Source: Caulobacteraceae bacterium
Lineage (GTDB): Bacteria; Pseudomonadota; Alphaproteobacteria; Caulobacterales; Caulobacteraceae
Direction: 5' to 3'
Length of the DNA stretch: 12,182 nucleotides
Assembly: GCA_947484535.1 (NCBI GenBank)
Contig: CANKPO010000017.1
Coordinates: forward strand, 1-12,182
The translations under genes were made by a program, and so were the position numbers. Under the pieces are notes generated by a model. It saw nothing but the letters and a program-made list of their open reading frames with translations, searched no databases and had not been told where the DNA came from. Every line of letters begins with the position of its first letter. Position 1 is the stretch's first letter. This document shows positions 6,891 through 12,182 of the stretch, piece after piece.

Positions 6891-6918
6891 AGGACAAATA
6901 GTTATATGGGCTTAAAAT
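6891..6918 (+). promoter_or_regulatory. Possible promoter for cysS
   Basis: AGGACA (6891-6896) and TAAAAT (6913-6918), 16 bases apart, match 4/6 and 5/6 of the -35 and -10 consensus and lie 40 bases before the first cysS ATG. The area is AT-richer than its surroundings (6897-6918). It lies in the divergent folE-cysS gap, where a promoter for each gene is expected; a folE promoter must lie in the same stretch but no convincing pair was seen. Assignment is by eye only. Confidence 0.3.
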
Positions 6919-6958
6919 GGCCTTTGGCTAGCCCAACTCCGCCCCAACTTCGTTTTGA

Positions 6959-8377
6959 ATGATGTCCATGACCCTGATGCTCCACGACACCTTGGCCCGC
7001 GACAAGCGTGCCTTTGAACCTCGCAACCGCAAGCGGGTGACGCTCTATGTCTGTGGGCCGACCGTCTATAACTATGCCCATGTCGGCAATGCCCGCCCGG
7101 TGGTGGCTTTTGACGTGCTCTATCGCCTGCTGCGCCGCCTCTATGGCAAGGATGCGGTGGTCTATGCGCGCAATTTCACCGATGTTGATGACAAGATAAA
7201 TCTGAAGGCTGCCGAAGAGGGCGTTGAGATCGGTGTGATTACCGATCGCTATATCGCCGCCTACCACGCGGACATGGATGCCCTGTTCGCCCTTCGGCCC
7301 AATCTGGAGCCGCGTGCGACGGAGCATATGGGCGATATCATCACCATGATCAGCGGTTTGCTGGCCAAGGGCGCGGCCTATGAGGCCGAGGGCCATGTGC
7401 TGTTCGACACCCAAAACTACGACGCCTATGGCCAGCTTTCGGGCCGAAATCTCGATGACATGATCGCAGGCGCGCGGGTCGAGGTGGCCCCCTATAAGCG
7501 CCATGGGGCCGACTTTGTGCTGTGGAAGCCGTCAAAGCCCACCGAACCGGTCTGGGACAGCCCCTTTGGTCCGGGCCGTCCGGGCTGGCACATTGAATGC
7601 TCGGCCATGGTCGAGGCGGCCCTTGGCTCTCCCATCGATATTCATGGCGGGGGTCACGATCTGATCTTCCCGCACCATGAGAACGAGATCGCGCAAAGCG
7701 TCTGCGCTAAGGCGGGTCCGGGTCACGAGCATCCGGTCTATGCCCGCTATTGGATGCATAATGGTTTCCTGACCATGGACGCGGAAAAGATGTCCAAGAG
7801 CCTCGGCAATGTGCTTTTGGTCCATGATCTGGTGCAGCAGGTGCCCGGAGAGGCGATCCGATGGGCGCTTTTGTCGGGTCACTATCGCGCCCCGCTGGAC
7901 TGGACCGCCAAGCTGCTCGAACAGTCGATCAAGGCACTGGACCGGCTCTATGGCGTTTTGCAGCGGGCCAAATCCGTCCCGATGGACATTCTTGAAGATG
8001 ACGAGGTCCTGGCCCCGCTGATGGATGATCTGAACACGCCCTTGGCCTTTAGCCGCCTGTTCGCCTATGCCGACGATCTGGATCGGTCCATTCGCAATGG
8101 CACCGACGATGGGCCAGAGCATAAGGGCAAGTTGATGACCCTTGCGGGCGTGATGGGCTTTCTGCAGGCCGATCCGGATGCCTGGTTTAAGGGCGGCGCG
8201 GACGAAGACCTCAGCGCAAGGGTCGAGGTCCTGTTGCAAACGCGCAAAGAGGCGCGGGCCAATAGGGATTTTGCCGCCGCCGACCGGATCCGCGATGAGC
8301 TCAATGCGCTTAATGTTGTGGTCATGGATGGCCCGCAGGGCGCGACCTGGCGCTTTAGAGACGCTTCAAATGACTAA
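6959..8377 (+). CDS. cysS: Cysteinyl-tRNA synthetase
   Basis: A 472-residue class I aminoacyl-tRNA synthetase that charges tRNA-Cys. The zinc site is complete: C32 (in YVCGPTVYNYAHVGNARP), C214 (in GWHIECSAM), H239 and E243 (in GGHDLIFPHHENE). The HIGH signature is HVGN at 41-44 and the KMSKS loop is exact at 277-281. The C-terminal DALR and tRNA-binding region ends with the usual RDELNALNVVVMDGPQG-like tail. Length is typical. Three in-frame ATGs lie close together (6959, 6962, 6968), and the third would give the common MTLMLHDT start. None has a clear Shine-Dalgarno; the bases just before are CAACTTCGTTTTGA. No T-box or attenuator is visible. Confidence 0.97.
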   Translation: MMSMTLMLHDTLARDKRAFEPRNRKRVTLYVCGPTVYNYAHVGNARPVVAFDVLYRLLRRLYGKDAVVYARNFTDVDDKINLKAAEEGVEIGVITDRYIAAYHADMDALFALRPNLEPRATEHMGDIITMISGLLAKGAAYEAEGHVLFDTQNYDAYGQLSGRNLDDMIAGARVEVAPYKRHGADFVLWKPSKPTEPVWDSPFGPGRPGWHIECSAMVEAALGSPIDIHGGGHDLIFPHHENEIAQSVCAKAGPGHEHPVYARYWMHNGFLTMDAEKMSKSLGNVLLVHDLVQQVPGEAIRWALLSGHYRAPLDWTAKLLEQSIKALDRLYGVLQRAKSVPMDILEDDEVLAPLMDDLNTPLAFSRLFAYADDLDRSIRNGTDDGPEHKGKLMTLAGVMGFLQADPDAWFKGGADEDLSARVEVLLQTRKEARANRDFAAADRIRDELNALNVVVMDGPQGATWRFRDASND

Positions 8378-8416
8378 CCTACACGCCATTCAATCCGCAA
8401 AGACCGGGAAGGGATA

Positions 8417-8887
8417 ATGACCAGCTTTTTTGAAAACCGCGCCGGTATTGCCGCGCCCGCTGCGATCGTCTGGGAAGTTCTCTATGACGTTGAGAGCTGG
8501 ACCCAGTGGAACCCTCTCTATCCAGAGGTTCAAGGCAGCGTGCGGATTGGTGAGGTCTTGACCCTGAAGCAGATCCTGCCCGGTGGTGAGGAGGAGGTCT
8601 TGCGGCCGCGCATTACCGAGTGGGTTCCGCAAAGCCACATCTATTGGCATATGGCCTGGTTGGGCGGTCTGGTTCGGGCTCAGCGCTATTTCGAGATTGA
8701 GGCGGTCAGCGAGACGGGCAGTATCTTTGCCAATGGCGAGGTATTTCGCGGCCTGCTCGGCCCCTATGTCGGCAATCGGCTTCAGCGCCGCCTGCGGGCC
8801 GGTTACAAGCTGATGGGCGATGCGATGAGAGATCGCGCTCAGGCGCTCTGGATTGAGCGGGGCGGTGAGCCCATCTTAACGGAATGA
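8417..8887 (+). CDS. SRPBCC (START-like) domain protein
   Basis: A 156-residue protein with the helix-grip fold pattern of the SRPBCC superfamily. After a short strand (SFFENRAGIAAP) comes the typical helix-turn segment VWEVLYDVESWTQWNPLYP (18-36), then alternating strands to about residue 120 and a long amphipathic C-terminal helix (RLQRRLRAGYKLMGDAMRDRAQAL). Such proteins hold lipids or hydrophobic ligands in a deep cavity, or act as cyclases or assembly helpers; nothing here identifies the ligand. There is no signal peptide or membrane segment. The ATG at 8417 has an excellent ribosome binding site (GGGAAGGGA, about 8406-8414), 39 bases after cysS. The stop overlaps the next gene by ATGA, suggesting a functional or at least expression link with the iron-sulfur scaffold-like protein. 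Confidence 0.85.
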   Translation: MTSFFENRAGIAAPAAIVWEVLYDVESWTQWNPLYPEVQGSVRIGEVLTLKQILPGGEEEVLRPRITEWVPQSHIYWHMAWLGGLVRAQRYFEIEAVSETGSIFANGEVFRGLLGPYVGNRLQRRLRAGYKLMGDAMRDRAQALWIERGGEPILTE

Positions 8888-9309
8888 TCGACGACCTCTA
8901 TTCCAGCCGCATTCTGGCCTTGGCCGCCAATATGCCCCGGGCAGGGCGGCTAACTGCGCCTCAAGCCTCAGCCGAAAAGGTCGCAAAGCTTTGCGGCAGC
9001 CGCATTGTCGTCGATCTGGTCCTGACCGATGGTCTGGTCAGTGATTTTGCCCAAGAGGTTCAGGCCTGCGCGCTGGGTCAAGCCTCAGCAGCGATTTTGG
9101 GGGCCAATATCCTCGGCGCCACCGTCGACGACATCCGTCAGGCGCGAGACGCTCTGCGCGCCATGCTGAAGGAGGCGGGTCCAGCGCCTGTGGGCAGGTT
9201 TGCGGATTTGGGTGTCCTCGCGCCCGTCAAAGACTATCCAGCCCGTCATGCTTCAACCCTCTTGGCCTTTGAAGCGGCATTGGAGGCTGCGACTAAGGTT
9301 CCCCTCTGA
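8884..9309 (+). CDS. NifU/IscU-like iron-sulfur scaffold family protein
   Basis: A 141-residue protein of the NifU N-terminal/IscU family. It has the IscU topology with C37 (KLCGSRIVVDL) and C62 (VQACALGQASAAIL) at the places of the first two cluster-binding cysteines. The third ligand cysteine is absent: the equivalent helix reads YPARHASTLLAFEA, with H122 in or near that place. The aspartate that normally follows the first CG pair is serine (S39). Many alphaproteobacteria carry such a divergent copy in addition to their Suf system, so this is probably an accessory protein rather than the main scaffold. It overlaps the SRPBCC gene by four bases (ATGA). After it lie about 118 bases without a gene. 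Confidence 0.82.
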   Translation: MIDDLYSSRILALAANMPRAGRLTAPQASAEKVAKLCGSRIVVDLVLTDGLVSDFAQEVQACALGQASAAILGANILGATVDDIRQARDALRAMLKEAGPAPVGRFADLGVLAPVKDYPARHASTLLAFEAALEAATKVPL

Positions 9310-9427
9310 AAATTGGCCCGATTACCCCTAAACCCGTGCCTTTTGCCGCCCATGCGGTTGGCGTGATTATGTGGGGATGGTACGACGGGCTTCCTGTGGT
9401 TCTGCGTTGAATCGGTATGATGGCGAG
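9310..9427. other. Intergenic gap before yidD
   Basis: A 118-base stretch between the scaffold-like gene and yidD. The open frame of yidD extends back to a GTG at 9371, but the encoded residues are unlike YidD. A TATGAT hexamer at 9416-9421 resembles a -10 box and would put the transcript start almost on the yidD ATG, yet no good -35 is present at the right distance. A weak CCGC/GCGG hairpin lies near 9348-9359. No terminator with a T-tract was found. Confidence 0.4.
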
Positions 9428-9721
9428 ATGACTGGCCTCTATGACCGTACTATTGGCTTTGGGCTAAGGGCCTACAAGCTGATCCTATCGCCCCTGATTG
9501 GGCGACAGTGCCGGTTTGAGCCCACCTGCTCGCAATATGCGGCGGCGGTCTTGATTGGCCATGGTCCCCTTCGCGGGGCCGGTTTGGCGTTCAAGCGTAT
9601 CTGTCGATGCCGTCCGGGCGTGCCATGGGGTTATGATCCCCCTCCGCCGGGCGCGCGCGAGGCGAGGATTGCGTTAAGGGACGGCCCTAAGGCTACTCCC
9701 GTTTGGAAGTGTGATGAATGA
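9428..9721 (+). CDS. yidD: Membrane protein insertion efficiency factor YidD
   Basis: A 97-residue YidD, a small amphipathic protein of the inner membrane face that assists YidC-dependent insertion. The family core is nearly complete: [11 protein letters not shown] (15-25), [11 protein letters not shown] (28-38) with two conserved cysteines, HGPLRG (45-50), and [18 protein letters not shown] (56-73). About 24 extra residues follow the core. The ATG at 9428 is chosen over the upstream GTG at 9371 because the core begins directly after it; only a weak GGCGAG precedes it. yidD usually sits beside rpmH, rnpA and yidC; here it instead overlaps thrS by ATGA, so its expression is tied to a tRNA synthetase. 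Confidence 0.93.
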   Translation: MTGLYDRTIGFGLRAYKLILSPLIGRQCRFEPTCSQYAAAVLIGHGPLRGAGLAFKRICRCRPGVPWGYDPPPPGAREARIALRDGPKATPVWKCDE

Positions 9722-11667
9722 TTGATCTAGTCTTTCCTGACGGTTCGGTACGGTCCTACCCCGTCGGGACCCGTGGCCGCGATGTGGCGGCGGGCCTGTC
9801 CAAGTCGCTCGAAAAGAAGGCGGTTCTCATCAAGCTGGACGGGGCGCTGCTCGATCTCGACCGTCCCTTGACCGCGGACCTGCTGACCGATGGCAAGATT
9901 GAGATTCTGACCCGTGACGCCGAGGACGCCCTTGAGGTGATTCGTCACGACACGGCCCACGTTCTGGCCCAGGCCGTACAAGAGCTATTTCCAGGCACCC
10001 AGGTGACCATTGGTCCCAATGTCGAGAACGGCTTCTATTACGATTTTGCCCGCGATGAGCCCTTTAGCCTTGATGATCTGCCCAAGATCGAAGCGCGCAT
10101 GCGTCAGATCGTTGAGCGCGATGAGCCCATCCGGCGTGAAGTGGTCGATCGCGACGCTGCCATTGCCGATTTTGAAGCCATGGGCGAGGCCTATAAGGCC
10201 GAGATCATTCGGGGCCTGCCAGACGGTGAGACGGTCACGGTCTATCATCAGGGCGCGGCTTGGAAGGATCTCTGCCGCGGCCCGCACCTGCCCTCGACCA
10301 AACATGTCGGTAAGGGCTTTAAGCTGACCAAGCTGGCCGGTGCCTATTGGCGCGGCGATCAGAACAATGCGCAGCTTCAGCGCATCTATGGCACGGCCTG
10401 GGCGTCTGAGGCGGACCTCGCCGAGCATATGACCCGGATCGAAGAGGCCGAAAAGCGCGACCATCGCCGCATCGGCCGGATCATGAACCTGTTCCACCTT
10501 CAAGAAGAGGGCAAGGGCATGGTGTTCTGGCATCCGAAGGGCTGGGCCCTCTATCGGACGCTCGAGGCCTATATGCGCCGCCGTCTCGAGAAAGAGGGCT
10601 ATCAGGAGGTCAAGACGCCTCAGGTGCTCGACCGCTCCCTGTGGGAGAAATCCGGGCACTGGGAAAAGTTCGGCAAGAACATGTTTGTCTGCGAGACCGA
10701 CGAGGGCGATACGCTCGCGGTCAAGCCAATGAACTGTCCCGGTCACGTTCAGATCTTCAATGTCGGCCAAAAGTCCTATCGTGACCTGCCCCTGCGCATG
10801 GCCGAGTTTGGCTCCTGCCACCGTTACGAGCCCTCAGGCGGGCTGCATGGGATCATGCGGGTTCGGTCCTTTACCCAGGACGACGCCCACATTTTCTGCC
10901 GCGAAGAACAGATCGAGGAAGAGACGACCCGTTTCGTGGCCCTGCTCAATTCGGTCTATGACCAACTTGGCGTCACCCTGCACAGCATCAAGCTGGCCCT
11001 GCGTCCTGATGTGCGGGCCGGATCGGACGAGGTCTGGGATCAGGCTGAGGCCAAGCTCGAACGGGCCGCAACGGCTGCCGGGGTTAGCGTTGAACTTATC
11101 CCGAACGAGGGGGCCTTCTACGGTCCAAAGCTGGAATTCCACCTGCGCGACGCCATTGGCCGGACCTGGCAGTGCGGCACCCTACAGTTGGATTTTGTTA
11201 CACCTGAACGTCTAGATGCAGAATATATCGCTGAAAATGGGTCAAAGGTGAGACCTGTTATGTTGCACCGCGCCATATTGGGCACATTTGAGCGGTTTTT
11301 GGGAATACTCATCGAGAATTATGGCGGTGCCTTCCCGCTTTGGCTTGCACCCGTTCAGGTGGTTGTGGCAACCATAACCTCAGACGCTGATGATTATGCT
11401 CGCACCGTTGCGGCAGCCTTGGCGGCAGCGGGACTGCGCGTGGAAACCGACCTTCGTAACGAAAAGATCAACTATAAGGTCCGTGAACATAGTCTCACCA
11501 AGACCCCTGTGATCTGCGTTGTCGGCCGCAAGGAGGCTGAGACCGGCCAAGTCGCGCTGCGCCATCTTGGCTCCGACGGTCAGACCATCCTGACGCTCCA
11601 CGAGGCGCTGAGCACCCTTGCCCGACAGGCCACGCCTCCCGACCTTTTGGAGCCGGCTGCCGCATGA
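9718..11667 (+). CDS. thrS: Threonyl-tRNA synthetase
   Basis: A 649-residue class II synthetase that charges tRNA-Thr. Domains in order are: TGS (about 1-63, [10 protein letters not shown]); the editing domain with HDTAH (77-81) and CRGPH (186-190), supplying the H-x3-H and C-x3-H residues that clear mischarged serine; the catalytic core with zinc ligands C340 (MNCPGH), H391 (DDAHIFC) and H517 (MLHRAILG); motif 2 around [12 protein letters not shown] (367-378); motif 3 around 516-536; and the anticodon-binding domain from about 545. All expected residues are present. The ATG overlaps the yidD stop. The segment 11191-11320, inside the catalytic domain, is noticeably AT-richer than the rest while the protein sequence stays normal. 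The stop overlaps the next gene (ATGA). Confidence 0.98.
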   Translation: MIDLVFPDGSVRSYPVGTRGRDVAAGLSKSLEKKAVLIKLDGALLDLDRPLTADLLTDGKIEILTRDAEDALEVIRHDTAHVLAQAVQELFPGTQVTIGPNVENGFYYDFARDEPFSLDDLPKIEARMRQIVERDEPIRREVVDRDAAIADFEAMGEAYKAEIIRGLPDGETVTVYHQGAAWKDLCRGPHLPSTKHVGKGFKLTKLAGAYWRGDQNNAQLQRIYGTAWASEADLAEHMTRIEEAEKRDHRRIGRIMNLFHLQEEGKGMVFWHPKGWALYRTLEAYMRRRLEKEGYQEVKTPQVLDRSLWEKSGHWEKFGKNMFVCETDEGDTLAVKPMNCPGHVQIFNVGQKSYRDLPLRMAEFGSCHRYEPSGGLHGIMRVRSFTQDDAHIFCREEQIEEETTRFVALLNSVYDQLGVTLHSIKLALRPDVRAGSDEVWDQAEAKLERAATAAGVSVELIPNEGAFYGPKLEFHLRDAIGRTWQCGTLQLDFVTPERLDAEYIAENGSKVRPVMLHRAILGTFERFLGILIENYGGAFPLWLAPVQVVVATITSDADDYARTVAAALAAAGLRVETDLRNEKINYKVREHSLTKTPVICVVGRKEAETGQVALRHLGSDGQTILTLHEALSTLARQATPPDLLEPAAA

Positions 11668-12182
11668 ACCAACTGGTTGGCATCCTAAAGGCGACCACAG
11701 GCCTCGCGGCGGCGACGGAGACTCGCGCGCTCGTCCAATGTCGTGTGTCTGTGATCATGGTGGTGTACCGCACCGGACCAGCCTTGATGTCCAGCCTACA
11801 GCATGTTTTGGATGAGGCCTTGGTCGATGATTTTATCATCGTCGATAATGGCTCGCCGCTAGATGATGAGATCTTGCTCCGGTCGATCGCCGCGCGTGAA
11901 CCCAAGGTTCAACTGATCCAAGGCCATGGCAATGTCGGCTTTGCCTGCGGGGCCAATATGGGCGCTAAGGCTGCCAAGGGCCGGGCGCTGGTGTTTCTTA
12001 ACCCCGATGCCTTTTTACAGCCCGACTGTATCCGCCAGCTGGTTTTGGCTACAGATGGCCAGCCCTCGCCCTGCATTGTTGGCGCGCGGGTCTTGAACAA
12101 GGATGGCACCGAGCAGCGCGGATCGCGTCGCGGCGAGGTCTCTCCCCTGACCACCATCTTGACCTTCAGCCATCTGGCGAGC
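11664..12182 (+). CDS. Family 2 glycosyltransferase, 5' part (3' end outside window)
   Basis: The first 173 residues of a glycosyltransferase with a GT-A fold, open to the last base. After about 27 residues comes the first strand [10 protein letters not shown] (28-37), then [10 protein letters not shown] (55-64) with the nucleotide-sugar aspartate, [12 protein letters not shown] (87-98), and LNPDAFL (112-118), which is in the DXD position. The GNVGFA...N and LNPD pattern is typical of rhamnosyltransferase-like GT2 enzymes acting in cell-surface polysaccharide assembly, but the donor cannot be fixed from this piece. The ATG at 11664 overlaps the thrS stop by four bases. No other polysaccharide gene is visible before it, so a surface-sugar locus may begin at this end of the window. 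Confidence 0.88.
   Translation, partial: MNQLVGILKATTGLAAATETRALVQCRVSVIMVVYRTGPALMSSLQHVLDEALVDDFIIVDNGSPLDDEILLRSIAAREPKVQLIQGHGNVGFACGANMGAKAAKGRALVFLNPDAFLQPDCIRQLVLATDGQPSPCIVGARVLNKDGTEQRGSRRGEVSPLTTILTFSHLAS

Noticed and set aside
6959..8377. T-box or attenuator control of cysS and thrS
   Set aside because: No specifier stem, T-box sequence or leader peptide was seen, and T-boxes are not expected in alphaproteobacteria.
9371..9427. Longer YidD from the GTG at 9371
   Set aside because: The added residues are unlike YidD and the conserved core begins right after the ATG at 9428.
9985..10821. 278-residue open frame on the minus strand across thrS
   Set aside because: It is fully antisense to a strongly conserved gene and its protein has no recognisable domain; long antisense frames are common in GC-rich coding DNA.
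1..12182. CRISPR arrays, tRNA or rRNA genes, insertion sequences, prophage or defence genes
   Set aside because: No regularly spaced repeats, tRNA-like cloverleaf, transposase or phage/defence protein motifs were found in any frame.

Overview
The window looks like the chromosome of an alphaproteobacterium, most probably of the order Caulobacterales (Caulobacter/Asticcacaulis-like). It is fairly GC-rich, with tightly packed genes. The chemotaxis gene order cheA-cheW-cheR-cheB-cheY-cheD-cheU-cheYIII-cheE matches, as I remember it, the major che cluster of Caulobacter crescentus. The genus is inferred from gene order and protein style, not from a database search.

Positions 1-5719, plus strand: the distal part of a major chemotaxis operon. 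It starts inside the ATPase domain of CheA and continues with CheW (coupling), CheR and CheB (receptor methylation and demethylation), a canonical CheY, CheD (receptor deamidase), a small CheU, a CheY-like protein with an arginine-rich C-terminal extension (CheYIII/CleA class), and CheE. Every junction is an overlap or a gap under 10 bases, so the block is almost certainly one translationally coupled mRNA. The last three genes are the least understood. CheU carries a CheZ-like DxxxQ motif. The CheY-like protein has a degraded phosphorylation pocket, a likely cyclic-di-GMP-binding arginine-rich segment, and a final peptide resembling the CheY-binding peptide of FliM. CheE reads like an HPt domain whose phosphoacceptor histidine is asparagine. 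Together they suggest a Caulobacterales-type add-on module tying motor control to CheY docking and cyclic-di-GMP.

Positions 5735-6765, minus strand: folE (GTP cyclohydrolase I) followed by hisI (phosphoribosyl-AMP cyclohydrolase), convergent with cheE. A folE leader at about 6766-6830 holds a strong hairpin and may be a folE-type/THF-II riboswitch. A divergent intergenic region separates folE from cysS.

Positions 6959-9309, plus strand: cysS (cysteinyl-tRNA synthetase), an SRPBCC-fold protein, and a NifU/IscU-like scaffold protein that overlaps it by four bases.

Positions 9428-12182, plus strand: yidD (membrane protein insertion factor), thrS (threonyl-tRNA synthetase) and the 5' part of a family 2 glycosyltransferase, again with four-base overlaps. 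No rRNA, tRNA, CRISPR array, insertion sequence or prophage gene was seen. There is no gene-free stretch longer than about 200 bases.
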